Shown here in pieces: positions 1 through 8,283 of a stretch of 64,000 bases of DNA (position 1 is its first letter; each line of letters opens with the position of its first letter). The DNA comes from Nocardioides phosphati (GTDB lineage Bacteria; Actinomycetota; Actinomycetes; Propionibacteriales; Nocardioidaceae), in assembly GCF_014646375.1 (NCBI RefSeq), contig NZ_BMNI01000001.1, positions 703,949-767,948 on the forward strand, written 5' to 3'. The notes beneath the pieces are model-generated. The model was given only the letters and a program-made list of their open reading frames with translations. It did not search any database and was not told the DNA's origin. The position numbers and the translations under genes are program-made.

Positions 1-757
1 TCATCGTCTTGTCCTTGTACGTCACCTTGCCCATGTCGCCGAGCACCTCGGCGCCCTTGAGCGCCGTGTCGGCCTCCGCGAAGTCCGCGCGTACGACGTC
101 GTTGATCTGCTCGAGGGCGGCGAGCACGGCGACGACGTCCTGCAGGGTGCCGGTGATGTTCTTGTGGAGCTGCTGGCCGCGGGTGACGTTGTCGGCGAGC
201 CGCAGCTCCATCTCCTTCAGCTTCGCCTCGGCGATGTCGATCTTGTCGGCGATCGGCTTCGCCTCGCGCACCAGCGTCTTCAGGCTGTACGACGCCCCGC
301 GGAGGAAGTCGACGACCTTCTTGACGGCGTTCTCGACCTTCTCGTTGCGGTACTTCTTCTGGAAGCCGTCCATCTCGCGGAGCAGGTCGTTGACCATGTC
401 CTCGGCCGGCGGCACCGTGATGTCGCGCTGCGCCTCGAGAAGCTGCGAGCTGGAGGCGTTGAGCTTGGTCAGCACCGGCTCGCCGAAGCGGATGATCGCC
501 TGGAAGTCCTGGACCATCTGCGCGGCGACACCGGGCGCGTTGCGCTCGAGGTCGGCGCGCTGCTCGTCGGTCAGCAGCGAGCGGAACTGGAACGTCGCCT
601 CGGCCGGCGCGGACGCAGCGGCGTCCTCGGGCGTGACCTTCTCGAGGGCCGACTCCAGCACCGAGGGCGGCTCGGGGTTGGACTCCGGAGCGCCGAGGAG
701 CTCCTTGAAGCTGACGCCCGGGAGGGCCGGAGGCGTGGGCGAGGCGGGGTTGCTCAT
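1..757 (-). CDS. TelA-family toxic anion resistance protein, partial (C-terminus outside window)
   Basis: The ATG at 757 opens a frame that runs off the left edge, so only the N-terminal 252 residues are seen. The protein is soluble, acidic and largely helical. Around residues 95-170 are heptad-like segments (for example AEAKLKEMELRLADN) of the kind found in the TelA/KlaA family, associated with tellurite and other toxic-anion resistance and with cell-envelope stress. The start overlaps the stop of the upstream membrane-protein gene by ATGA, so the two are translationally coupled; a VWA lipoprotein gene heads the operon. The family assignment is from overall pattern and the VWA neighbour, as TelA proteins often sit with VWA-domain genes. 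The biochemical role of the family is not settled. Confidence 0.72.
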   Translation of the reverse strand, partial: MSNPASPTPPALPGVSFKELLGAPESNPEPPSVLESALEKVTPEDAAASAPAEATFQFRSLLTDEQRADLERNAPGVAAQMVQDFQAIIRFGEPVLTKLNASSSQLLEAQRDITVPPAEDMVNDLLREMDGFQKKYRNEKVENAVKKVVDFLRGASYSLKTLVREAKPIADKIDIAEAKLKEMELRLADNVTRGQQLHKNITGTLQDVVAVLAALEQINDVVRADFAEADTALKGAEVLGDMGKVTYKDKTM

Positions 758-1824
758 GACGGCTGGTCCTTCGGGGGCTCGATCGGCGTGGGGTCGTTCT
801 GGTGGGTGTAGATGTCCTTGACGGTGGCGTCCATCGAGCCGACGAGCGACTCGAGCGCGACCTTGAACTCGAGGTCCTGGCTGGCGTTGACCTGCCGGAT
901 GTTCGCGACGAGCTGGTCGTCGGTCGCCCGGACCGCCTCCTCGACCTCGGCGCGGCGCCGGTCGGCGTCCTCCCACAGGCGCGGGTTGCGCAGGATGTCG
1001 AGGTAGTAGTCGTCGCCGAGCGCCCGCTCGAGCTTGGTCAGCACGTCGACGTACTCGATCGACGCGATGCGGACCTGCTGCTCGGTGCCGGTGCGGCGGA
1101 TCCGGCGGAAGAGCTGGCCGATGTTGGCGCGGATCGACTGCAGCCGGGCGGAGACCGCGGGGGAGAGCTCGCTGCCGTGGTTGCGCTGGAGCGCGTCGAG
1201 GCGGAGCAGCACGTTGCGCAGCTCCTCCGGAACGTCGCGGGCCGGGGCCTGCGTGCCACCCGCCCGCATCCGGCGTACGACGAGCGCAGCGAACGCCGCC
1301 GCCGCGAGCAGGCCGAGCGTGCCACCCGCGACACCGACGACCGTGCCGGCACCGGCACCGGCACCGGCACCGGCACCGGCACCGGCACCGGCGCCGCCGT
1401 CGCCCGACGACGAGGCGACCGAGCCGGTGTGCCAGTCACGTGCCTCGAGCGTGGCCAGCACGGCTGACCCGCCGTCGTCGTGGCCATGGCCGTTGAGGTC
1501 GGTGGCGAGCGCGGTGGCCTCCGCGGAGTCGTGGGCGGCGACGCCGTAGGAGTCGGACGAGCCGTCGATGACGACGATCACCGCGTCGTAGCCGCTGGAC
1601 CTCGCGAGCACCTGCGAGGCGAGGCTCGAGGCGCTGAAGGTCTGCGTCGCGAGGTCGGGCAGCACGACCACGCCGACGTGGTCCTCCGCGGCGGCAGACT
1701 CCACGTCGCCGGACGACGAGAGGCTCGAGCCGGGGTCGACGTACAGCGCGGAGGTGGTCAGGCCGTTGCTCGCGTCGCCGACGTAGTCGACGGAGCTGGT
1801 GAGGGGGAGGGCAGGCAGGCGCAT
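754..1824 (-). CDS. Single-pass membrane protein with a Gly-Ala repeat linker
   Basis: A 356-residue protein. The N-terminal ~130 residues look like an extracytoplasmic alpha/beta domain with a possible TPM-like fold (runs such as VGVVVLPDL and YDAVIVVIDGSS). A Gly-Ala alternating linker at about residues 145-160 is encoded by a perfect hexanucleotide repeat. One membrane segment follows at about 162-184, then RRMR and a charged helical cytoplasmic domain to the end. It starts 1 bp from the VWA lipoprotein stop and overlaps the TelA-like start by 4 bp, so it is the middle gene of a three-gene operon. The layout suggests a membrane anchor linking an exported sensor or binding domain to the TelA-like protein. 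No specific function is assigned. Confidence 0.75.
   Translation of the reverse strand: MRLPALPLTSSVDYVGDASNGLTTSALYVDPGSSLSSSGDVESAAAEDHVGVVVLPDLATQTFSASSLASQVLARSSGYDAVIVVIDGSSDSYGVAAHDSAEATALATDLNGHGHDDGGSAVLATLEARDWHTGSVASSSGDGGAGAGAGAGAGAGAGAGTVVGVAGGTLGLLAAAAFAALVVRRMRAGGTQAPARDVPEELRNVLLRLDALQRNHGSELSPAVSARLQSIRANIGQLFRRIRRTGTEQQVRIASIEYVDVLTKLERALGDDYYLDILRNPRLWEDADRRRAEVEEAVRATDDQLVANIRQVNASQDLEFKVALESLVGSMDATVKDIYTHQNDPTPIEPPKDQPS
1346..1392. repeat. Hexanucleotide tandem repeat (ACCGGC)n
   Basis: Seven perfect copies of ACCGGC follow a partial unit. They lie inside the membrane-protein gene and encode alternating Gly-Ala. The unit length is a multiple of three, so slippage would change linker length without a frameshift. 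Confidence 0.95.
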
Positions 1825-1825
1825 G

Positions 1826-3634
1826 TCAGAAGTTGTTGATGACGGAGGCGAAGACCGCGTCGATGCGGGCCGCGTCGGAGGCGTCGAAGGACTGGCCCCC
1901 CGAGGCCCGGGCGATGCGGGCCAGGACCGACTTGTCGGCGTCGTCGCTGTAGACGATCGTGAAGATCCGGACCGGCGTCGCGGCGGCGCCCTCCTTGGCG
2001 GACTGGTTGATCTTCACCAGCAGGGAGTCGAGGCTGCGGGTCGAGTCGGTGTCCTCGCCGTCGGAGAGCACGACGATCGCGTTGATCCGGCCCGGCTCGG
2101 CGCGCTTGACCATGTAGTCGTAGGCCTTGTCGATCGCGTCGTAGAGCGGCGTGCCGCCACGACGGGCGTGGGACAGGTCGGAGATCTGGCCGGAGAGCTT
2201 CTCGCTCCCGCTGCCCAGCGGCCCGAACGGGTGCACCGGCACGACGTCCTTGCCCAGGGCGCTCTGGACGTCGGTGGTGAACGCCCACACGCCGATCTCG
2301 TCGGTCGGGCGGAAGTGCGACAGGGTGCTGGTGGCGCCGTCGATCGCCCCGTCGAGGCGGGTGCGACCGTCGCTGATCTTGGTGTCCATGCTGCCGGAGA
2401 CGTCGATCAGCTCGAGGACCGCCGACGGCTTGCGGATCTGCAGCCACTGGTCGATCGCCGCCGAGACGACGTTCGGCGACGGCTTGGGCAGGGTGATCTT
2501 CGGCTGCGACGGGTCGATGCCGACGCTGCCGTTGAGGTCCTTGCTCACGTCGACGCCGGACATCACCGGACGGAAGCCGTAGTGCGGCAGCGTCTCCTGG
2601 GCCTCGCGGGTCTGCAGGAACTTCACGAACGCCGCGCCCGCGGCCTTCTCGTCGGCCGTCACCCACGGCTCGTCGAGAACGACCGCCGGGTTGTCGGACC
2701 ACATCGATCCGCCCGACGGGTAGACCGCGACGAGCTTCTCGCGCGGCGGCACCAGCTGCTCGCCCGGCTGCACCGTGTGGCTGTCGGGGTTGCCCTTGTT
2801 GTAGTTGAAGAGCGAGGTCTCCTCGAGCGCCACCGCCGAGACGTACGCCGACCCGCCGCTGCCCTGGGAGCCGTCGTACAGCGTCTTGAGCACGGCGCCG
2901 GTGGTGTCGCCGTAGTGGATCGCGCCGGACTCGAAGGTCCGCGAGAACTCCTTCGCCCTCGCCACGTCACCAGGCGTCAGGTCCTTGGTCTTGCCGCTGG
3001 CGGCGTAGGCCTGCATCAGGATCGTGGAGAGGCCGGTCGTCGAGGTGTTGGGGTTGGTCTTGGCGATCTTGAACGTGCCCCACAGCGGCTTGCCGACGCT
3101 CGCCCAGCCACGCGGGTCGGCGACGAGCTTCGCGATGTCCTGGAGGCTGACCGGCTTCTTCGGGTAGCCCAGCGCCTGCGCCATCGACGCCGGGACGCCG
3201 AGCACGACCGGCGTCCGGGCGAAGGAGGTGGCGCCGCGCACCCCGTCGTTGCCGGCGGCCTCGACCCGGTCGGTCCAGACCGTCGAGGCGGGGGACCAGA
3301 TCGTCGGCCAGTAGGCCTTGTCGTCGAGCGGCCAGCTGTCCGGGTCGGCGCTGAGGATCTTGGCGCCGTTGCCGGAGGAGACGTTGATCGGCGTGATCGT
3401 CGCGCACGTCGACAGGCCGTCGTGGAGCGACGACTTCTTGAACTCGTCGCCGAGCTTCTGGATCAGGTTGACCTTCTCCGACGACGTGGCGACCACGACC
3501 TGCGTGCAGCCGTCGTCGGGCAGCGCGCCGCCCGACGAGCGGGAGGAGCTGCCCCCGTCCGAGGTGCAGGCCGCAGCGAGCAGCGCGGTGGTGGCGAGGA
3601 GGGCGGCCGCGGCCGACCTGCGCGGGTTCAGCAA
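1826..3634 (-). CDS. VWA-domain lipoprotein with a solute-binding-like N-terminal domain
   Basis: A 602-residue exported protein. The start is a TTG at 3634 with GGAGG five bases upstream; the frame is open further upstream but then runs into the neighbouring hydrolase gene. The signal peptide ends in a lipobox (LLAAAC, Cys23). Residues ~40-390 resemble an extracellular solute-binding protein (CTQVVVATSSEK, then a hinge-rich fold). From about residue 405 there is a von Willebrand factor A domain with the MIDAS start DVSGS and a later LSDGEDTDS. It heads an operon with a membrane protein and a TelA-like protein. The VWA domain probably binds a protein partner through a divalent metal. The fusion occurs in other actinobacteria, but its ligand is unknown to me. 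Confidence 0.82.
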   Translation of the reverse strand: MLNPRRSAAAALLATTALLAAACTSDGGSSSRSSGGALPDDGCTQVVVATSSEKVNLIQKLGDEFKKSSLHDGLSTCATITPINVSSGNGAKILSADPDSWPLDDKAYWPTIWSPASTVWTDRVEAAGNDGVRGATSFARTPVVLGVPASMAQALGYPKKPVSLQDIAKLVADPRGWASVGKPLWGTFKIAKTNPNTSTTGLSTILMQAYAASGKTKDLTPGDVARAKEFSRTFESGAIHYGDTTGAVLKTLYDGSQGSGGSAYVSAVALEETSLFNYNKGNPDSHTVQPGEQLVPPREKLVAVYPSGGSMWSDNPAVVLDEPWVTADEKAAGAAFVKFLQTREAQETLPHYGFRPVMSGVDVSKDLNGSVGIDPSQPKITLPKPSPNVVSAAIDQWLQIRKPSAVLELIDVSGSMDTKISDGRTRLDGAIDGATSTLSHFRPTDEIGVWAFTTDVQSALGKDVVPVHPFGPLGSGSEKLSGQISDLSHARRGGTPLYDAIDKAYDYMVKRAEPGRINAIVVLSDGEDTDSTRSLDSLLVKINQSAKEGAAATPVRIFTIVYSDDADKSVLARIARASGGQSFDASDAARIDAVFASVINNF

Positions 3635-3695
3635 GGGGGCCTCCGAGGTGGTGACGACCGACGCTGATGACCCTAGTACGCGCACCACACCCGAG

Positions 3696-4202
3696 TCAGG
3701 GAATGTCGGTGGCCCGCGCCAGGGCGGGCAGCAGCACGTCGTACGCCGCGGGGGTGAGGTGGAAGCCGTCCTCCACGAACGCCGCGGGCCCGAGAGGTGC
3801 CAGCAGCGCGGGGGTGTCGAGCACCCGACCACCCGCCGCCTCGACCAGGGAGGCTGCCGCTGCGGCGTACTCCGCCAGGCGGGCGTTGCTCCAGCCCGCA
3901 ACACGGGCGTCGAGGCAGCCCGGGCTGGTCATCAGCACGACGGGCGTGGCGCCTGCCCATGCGAGCAGCCAGGCGATGCCGCCGGTGAACTCGGCCAGGG
4001 GCACCGCACGCCAGCCGGCGTCGTTGGTGCCCACCGACACCACCACCACGTCGTACGCCGCGGGGTCGAGGCCGGCGACCTGGCCGGGCAGGTCGGTCGC
4101 GACGGCGCCGCCGACGGCGACCGAGGTGGACCCGGGCGTGATCGACCAGCCATCGCGGGCGGGCCGTGCCAGGTGGCTGTCTCCGGTGATCAGCACGCGC
4201 AT
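3696..4202 (-). CDS. SGNH/GDSL-type hydrolase
   Basis: A 168-residue compact alpha/beta hydrolase with the four blocks of the SGNH superfamily: ITGDSHL at the N-terminus (nucleophile Ser9), a mid Gly, SVGTNDAG (Asn of block III) and DGFHLTP near the C-terminus (Asp and His). No signal peptide is evident. The family hydrolyses esters of lipids, carbohydrates or acylated cofactors; the substrate cannot be read from the sequence. It lies 61 bp upstream of the VWA lipoprotein gene on the same strand and is divergent from proA. Confidence 0.85.
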   Translation of the reverse strand: MRVLITGDSHLARPARDGWSITPGSTSVAVGGAVATDLPGQVAGLDPAAYDVVVVSVGTNDAGWRAVPLAEFTGGIAWLLAWAGATPVVLMTSPGCLDARVAGWSNARLAEYAAAAASLVEAAGGRVLDTPALLAPLGPAAFVEDGFHLTPAAYDVLLPALARATDIP

Positions 4203-4260
4203 GCCTGCACCCTACGGACGCGGCGGAAAGGCTGATGACGGCGCCCGTAGGATTTCTCCC

Positions 4261-5511
4261 GTGAGCATCGAGCAGGACGTCCAGGCAGCAGCACTCCGCG
4301 CCCGCGAGGCCAGCCACGAGCTGGCCGTCGCCACCCGCGCCACCAAGGACGCGGCCCTGCTCGCGATGGCCGACGCGCTGGTCGCGGAGGCGCCGCAGGT
4401 GCTCAAGGCCAACGCCGACGACGTCGCGCGCGCCGAGGCCGGGGGCACCCCGCCCAACATCATCGACCGCCTCCGCCTGAGCGAGGAGCGCATCGCGGAC
4501 ATGGCCGACGGCCTCCGCATGGTCGCCGGCCTGGCCGACCCGGTCGGGGAGGTCGTCCGGGGGAGCACCCTGGCCAACGGCCTCGAGCTGCGGCAGGTGC
4601 GGGTGCCGTTCGGCGTGGTCGGGATGATCTACGAGGCGCGCCCCAACGTCACCGCCGACGCCGCCGGCATCTGCCTGAAGTCGGGCAACGCGGTGCTGCT
4701 GCGCGGCTCCGGCTCCGCGGCGTCGTCCAACGCGGCGATCGTGGAGGTGCTGCGCGACGCGGTCGCCGGCGCAGGCCTGCCAGCCGACGCGATCCAGCTC
4801 GTCTCCGCGGAGAGCCACGACTCGGTCAAGGCGCTCATGCAGGCGCGCGGCCTCGTCGACGTGCTCATCCCGCGCGGCGGCGCCGGCCTGATCAACGCCG
4901 TCGTCACCGAGTCGATCGTCCCCGTCATCGAGACCGGCATCGGCATCTGCCACGTCTACGTCGACGCGGCCGCCGATCTCGACAAGGCCCTGGCGATCGT
5001 CCTCAACTCCAAGACCCACCGCACCTCGGTCTGCAACTCCGCCGAGTCGCTCCTCGTCCACGAGGCGATCGCCGACGACTTCCTGCCGACGGTCATCGAG
5101 GCGCTGCAGGGCGCCGGCGTCACGATCCACGGGGACGACCGCTTCCAGGAGTACGACGGCGTCACCGCGGCCACCGACGACGACTACGGCACGGAGTACC
5201 TCGCGCTCGAGATCTCCGCCCGCGTCGTCGGCGACCTCGAGGACGCCATCGGCCACATCCGCCGCTACTCCAGCGGCCACACCGACGCGATCGTCACGGA
5301 GGACCAGCGGGCGGCCCGTCGCTTCGCCGCGGCCGTCGACTCCGCGGCCGTGATGGTCAACGCGTCGACGCGGTTCACCGACGGCGGCGAGTTCGGCTTC
5401 GGCGCCGAGATCGGCATCTCCACGCAGAAGCTGCACGCCCGCGGGCCCATGGGGCTGCCCGAGATGACCTCCACCAAGTACGTCGTCACCGGCGACGGCC
5501 ACATTCGCTGA
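4261..5511 (+). CDS. proA: Gamma-glutamyl phosphate reductase
   Basis: The product (416 aa) catalyses the NADPH-dependent reduction of L-glutamyl 5-phosphate to glutamate-5-semialdehyde, the second step of proline synthesis, in the cytosol. The GTG start at 4261 gives the usual family length; the frame is open upstream without further homology. Recognisable blocks are the aldehyde-dehydrogenase-like fold, [16 protein letters not shown] and [14 protein letters not shown], and the catalytic cysteine in [15 protein letters not shown]. The C-terminal region [19 protein letters not shown] is typical of ProA. It is followed 34 bp later by a small membrane-protein gene and then nadD. Confidence 0.96.
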   Translation: MSIEQDVQAAALRAREASHELAVATRATKDAALLAMADALVAEAPQVLKANADDVARAEAGGTPPNIIDRLRLSEERIADMADGLRMVAGLADPVGEVVRGSTLANGLELRQVRVPFGVVGMIYEARPNVTADAAGICLKSGNAVLLRGSGSAASSNAAIVEVLRDAVAGAGLPADAIQLVSAESHDSVKALMQARGLVDVLIPRGGAGLINAVVTESIVPVIETGIGICHVYVDAAADLDKALAIVLNSKTHRTSVCNSAESLLVHEAIADDFLPTVIEALQGAGVTIHGDDRFQEYDGVTAATDDDYGTEYLALEISARVVGDLEDAIGHIRRYSSGHTDAIVTEDQRAARRFAAAVDSAAVMVNASTRFTDGGEFGFGAEIGISTQKLHARGPMGLPEMTSTKYVVTGDGHIR

Positions 5512-5545
5512 CACGTCACCCTTCGACGAGGTAGCGTCCGCACCC

Positions 5546-6022
5546 GTGAAGGCGATCCTGGGCACGCTCGGCTACTCGATCCTGGGTTCGGTGATCCCGC
5601 TCTTCAACGTCGAGGTCTACCTCGTCGGCATCACCACGCTGATCCCGGACTCGGCGATCATCCCGGTCGCGATCGCGGCCGGCGCGGGCCAGGCCGCCGG
5701 CAAGGTGGTCTGGTACCACGGGTCGCTGCGGAGCATGAGCATGCCGTGGCTGCAGAAGCGGCTCGAGACTCCCAAGTTCAAGACCCGCTACGAGCGCTGG
5801 GAGAAGGTCGTCAATGGCCACCCGCTGGCAGCAGCCGGGCTGACCTTCGCGTCCGGGCTCATCGGTGTGCCCCCGCTCCTGGTGATGGGCGTGCTCGGCG
5901 GAGCGCTGCGGATGAACCAGGTGATCTTCTTCGGCGCGATCTTCGTGGGCCGTGCACTGCAGTCGTGGGCGATCCTCGCCGGCTTCGCCTCGCTCCTCGA
6001 CCTGACCTCGGTGGGCCACTGA
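5546..6022 (+). CDS. Small VTT/DedA-like membrane protein
   Basis: A 158-residue protein starting at GTG 5546. The first ~55 residues form a hydrophobic re-entrant-like hairpin (VIPLFNVEVYLVG, then IIPVAIAAGAGQAAG), which resembles the VTT/SNARE-associated fold. A basic cytoplasmic loop (KRLETPKFKTRYERWEKV) follows, then two C-terminal membrane segments with FASGLIGVPPLLVMGVLGG. DedA-type proteins are tied to lipid-carrier recycling and membrane potential; whether this short member transports anything is unknown. It sits between proA and nadD on the same strand. Confidence 0.75.
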   Translation: MKAILGTLGYSILGSVIPLFNVEVYLVGITTLIPDSAIIPVAIAAGAGQAAGKVVWYHGSLRSMSMPWLQKRLETPKFKTRYERWEKVVNGHPLAAAGLTFASGLIGVPPLLVMGVLGGALRMNQVIFFGAIFVGRALQSWAILAGFASLLDLTSVGH

Positions 6023-6075
6023 CGTCACACGGGCGGTGACACACGCAGCGGCGGCCGACCGGTATCGTGTCCGCC

Positions 6076-6234
6076 ATGCTGAGCACCCTCGTCCTCGTCC
6101 TGGCCGCCACCGCTGAGAAGGCGGAGGAGTCGGCCGGCGCCACGCCGTACTACATCGGTGGCACCGCCCTGGGCATCCTGTTCCTCTCGCTGCTCCTCGT
6201 CGTCGCCTTCGGCGGCGGCCGCGACCACAGCTGA
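6076..6234 (+). CDS. Small single-pass membrane peptide (52 aa)
   Basis: The ATG at 6076 encodes a short hydrophobic N-terminus, an acidic stretch ([11 protein letters not shown]) and one clear C-terminal membrane helix ([13 protein letters not shown]) ending GGGRDHS. It stops 4 bp before the nadD GTG, which suggests translational coupling with nadD. It has no recognisable domain. The orientation, spacing and hydrophobic pattern support a real small gene. Confidence 0.6.
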   Translation: MLSTLVLVLAATAEKAEESAGATPYYIGGTALGILFLSLLLVVAFGGGRDHS

Positions 6235-6238
6235 GCGC

Positions 6239-6868
6239 GTGACTCCGCGCCGCCGCGTGGGGGTCATGGGGGGCACGTTCGACCCCATCCACCATGGCCA
6301 CCTCGTGGCGGCCAGTGAGGTCCTCGCGTGGTTCGACCTCGACGAGGTCGTCTTCGTCCCCACGGGAGCGCCGTGGCAGAAGACGCGCGAGCACGGGCGC
6401 GAGGTCAGCCCGGCCGAGCACCGCTACCTGATGACGGTGATCGCCACGGCGGCCAACCCGAGGTTCCGGGTGTCGCGGGTCGACATCGACCGCAAGGGTC
6501 CGACGTACACGATCGACACGCTGCGCGACCTGGCCGCGGAGATGCCCGAGGCGGACCTCTACTTCATCACCGGCGCTGACGCGCTGGCCAACATCTTCAC
6601 CTGGCGTGACGTCGCCGAGCTCTTCGAGCTGGCGCGCTTCGTCGGGTGCACCCGGCCCGGTTACGACATGGATCCGGCGATGATCGCCGACATCCCGTCC
6701 GACCGGGTCTCCATCGTGGAGATCCCCGCCCTGGCGATCTCCTCGACCGATTGCCGCGAGCGCACCGAGCGCGGCGAGCCGATCTGGTACCTCGTGCCGG
6801 ACGGCGTCGTGCAGTACGTCGCCAAGCACCGGCTCTACCTCACAACCCCCGAAGGGGACACCGCATGA
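6239..6868 (+). CDS. nadD: Nicotinate-nucleotide adenylyltransferase
   Basis: The product (209 aa) joins ATP and nicotinate mononucleotide to make deamido-NAD, a late step of NAD synthesis. The GTG at 6239 is chosen because the nucleotidyltransferase signature [12 protein letters not shown] falls at residues ~11-22, as in the family; the open frame upstream belongs to the preceding small gene. The second signature, ISSTDCRER (the ISSTxxR block), lies near residue 165. It overlaps rsfS by ATGA. The order nadD-rsfS-phosphatase is conserved in actinobacteria. Confidence 0.95.
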   Translation: MTPRRRVGVMGGTFDPIHHGHLVAASEVLAWFDLDEVVFVPTGAPWQKTREHGREVSPAEHRYLMTVIATAANPRFRVSRVDIDRKGPTYTIDTLRDLAAEMPEADLYFITGADALANIFTWRDVAELFELARFVGCTRPGYDMDPAMIADIPSDRVSIVEIPALAISSTDCRERTERGEPIWYLVPDGVVQYVAKHRLYLTTPEGDTA

Positions 6869-7248
6869 CCGCCCACGAAGAGTCCGTCCGCCTGCTCACC
6901 GTCGCCGCGCGCGCCGCTGCCGACAAGAAGGCGTCCGAGATCCGCGCGTACGACGTCAGCGAGGCGGTCGGCATCACCGACGCCTACCTCCTGGCCACCG
7001 GCAAGAACGAGCCGCAGGTCAAGGCGATCGTCGAGGAGATCGAGGACAAGCTCCGCGAGGACGGCGGCCACAAGCCGATCCGCCGCGAGGGCGACAAGGA
7101 GGGCCGCTGGGTCCTGCTCGACTTCGGCGACATCGTGATCCACGTGCAGCACGAGGAGGAGCGCGAGTACTACGCGCTCGAGCGCCTCTGGCGCGACAGC
7201 CCCCTCATCGAGCTGCCGAAGGACCTGCACGGTCCCGCTGACGCCTGA
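6865..7248 (+). CDS. rsfS: Ribosome silencing factor RsfS
   Basis: A 127-residue protein of the RsfS/Iojap family, which binds ribosomal protein L14 and blocks 30S-50S joining when nutrients are scarce. Family features are [16 protein letters not shown] at the N-terminus, [19 protein letters not shown], and the C-terminal [28 protein letters not shown]. The start overlaps the nadD stop (ATGA). Confidence 0.95.
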   Translation: MTAHEESVRLLTVAARAAADKKASEIRAYDVSEAVGITDAYLLATGKNEPQVKAIVEEIEDKLREDGGHKPIRREGDKEGRWVLLDFGDIVIHVQHEEEREYYALERLWRDSPLIELPKDLHGPADA

Positions 7249-7265
7249 TCGCTGATCGACGGCTG

Positions 7266-7952
7266 ATGAGCGCGCAGCACATGCCCGGCGCCGCCTCCGG
7301 ATCGGTGAGGCGGCTCGTGGTGCTGCGCCACGGCCGCACCGCGTGGAACGCCGAGGGGCGCGCGCAGGGCCACTCCGACGTCGAGCTCGACGCCGCCGGC
7401 CACGCGGAGGCGGCTGCGGCCGCCCCCTGGGTCGCGCGCTACCGCCCGGTCGCCCTGTGGTCCTCCGACCTCGCCCGCGCGCGCCAGACCGCGGCGTACG
7501 TCGGGAAGGAGAGCGGCCTCGACCCCGTGCACGACGAGCGGCTGCGCGAGTTCGCGCTGGGGGAGCGGACCGGGCTCACCAATGAGGAGTTCGCCGCGCG
7601 CTTCCCTGAGCAGGCCGCTGCCCTGCGTGACGGACGCTGGGACCCGCTGCCCGGCATGGAGACGTCCGAGCAGCTCGCCGCGCGCGTCTCGGCCGCCCTG
7701 GTCGACCTCGCCGCGAGCATCGAGCCGGGGGAGACCGCGGTCGCCGTCGCGCACGGCGGCGCGATCAAGGTGGGCGTCTCCGCGCTGCTCGGCTGGAGCG
7801 CCGAGACCGCCCAGGCGCTGCGCCATCCGGTCAACTGCGGATGGGCCCTGCTGGAGCACGAGACGGTCGATTCAGGTGCCCGTTGGCGGCTCGCTGCCTG
7901 GAATCTGTCCGCCCCGGACCCCGATTTCACATCTGCTGGGGGAGTTCGCTAA
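7266..7952 (+). CDS. Histidine phosphatase, GpgP-like
   Basis: A 228-residue branch-1 histidine phosphatase. The catalytic motif is LRHGRTAWN (the His that becomes phosphorylated), and the second active-site histidine lies in VAVAHGGAIK. WSSDLARARQTAAYV and LREFALGERTG are typical of the cofactor-dependent mutase fold. Its place directly after nadD-rsfS matches the mycobacterial glucosyl-3-phosphoglycerate phosphatase, which works in methylglucose lipopolysaccharide synthesis. That specific substrate is inferred from synteny; a general phosphoglycerate-mutase-like phosphatase is the safe call. Confidence 0.88.
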   Translation: MSAQHMPGAASGSVRRLVVLRHGRTAWNAEGRAQGHSDVELDAAGHAEAAAAAPWVARYRPVALWSSDLARARQTAAYVGKESGLDPVHDERLREFALGERTGLTNEEFAARFPEQAAALRDGRWDPLPGMETSEQLAARVSAALVDLAASIEPGETAVAVAHGGAIKVGVSALLGWSAETAQALRHPVNCGWALLEHETVDSGARWRLAAWNLSAPDPDFTSAGGVR

Positions 7953-7993
7953 AGTTCTCGTCGTTGCCCGGGAGACCGGACGACAACCCACCT

Positions 7994-8066
7994 GGGGGTG
8001 TGGCGCAGCTGGTAGCGCACCTGCATGGCATGCAGGGGGTCAGGGGTTCGAGTCCCCTCACCTCCA
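7994..8066 (+). tRNA. tRNA-Ala (anticodon GGC)
   Basis: A 73-nt cloverleaf. The acceptor GGGGGTG pairs with CACCTCC, the D-arm is GCGC...GCGC, the anticodon stem is CCTGC/GCAGG with loop ATGGCAT (GGC at positions 34-36), and the T-arm is AGGGG-TTCGAGT-CCCCT with discriminator A. No CCA is encoded. The 3' part is repeated 17.4 kb downstream, so this tRNA is the integration site of the element described below. Confidence 0.96.
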
Positions 8067-8072
8067 CAGGAA
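8032..8072 (+). repeat. attL: 41-bp direct repeat covering the tRNA-Ala 3' end
   Basis: The 41 bases from the anticodon stem through the T-arm and acceptor to six bases past the tRNA are identical to 25434-25474. The copies diverge immediately on both sides (preceding base T here, A there; following bases GAAC here, TCCG there). This is the pattern left by tyrosine-integrase insertion into a tRNA 3' end. This copy keeps the whole tRNA. Confidence 0.92.
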
Positions 8073-8118
8073 GAACTGCTGGTCAAGTCCTGGATACAGG
8101 ACCTGACCAGCAGTTTCT
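8073..8118 (+). terminator. Rho-independent terminator after tRNA-Ala
   Basis: A long hairpin begins 7 bases after the tRNA. AACTGCTGGTCA pairs with TGACCAGCAGTT, and an inner stem GTCCTG/CAGGAC closes a GATA loop. TTTCTGTTT follows. It lies just inside the element, so the element supplies a terminator to the tRNA it entered. Confidence 0.85.
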
Positions 8119-8283
8119 GTTTCTGGCCTCGGAGGTGCCGCGGAGCCCGTCCGGAAGGCGCCGCATGCCAACCTTGCAGAAATTCACAGATTTTTGCCCC
8201 GACCCGTGGACCAGCCGGGAACCCGAACGACGTGGGGACGGCGGGGGAGCGCGACGCTGGTGGAGCCGCCGCTACCACCGGGG

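Noticed and set aside
1346..1392. Tandem repeat as a possible CRISPR array
   Set aside because: Units are six bases with no spacers and lie inside a coding frame.
1799..3667. 622-codon plus-strand open frame opposite the VWA lipoprotein
   Set aside because: Low-complexity Arg/Val/Gly translation with no domain; the minus strand has signal peptide, lipobox and MIDAS motif.
3634..3904. Longer N-terminus of the VWA lipoprotein from an upstream in-frame ATG
   Set aside because: It would overlap the SGNH hydrolase and place the signal peptide 90 residues inside; the TTG with GGAGG gives a normal lipoprotein signal.
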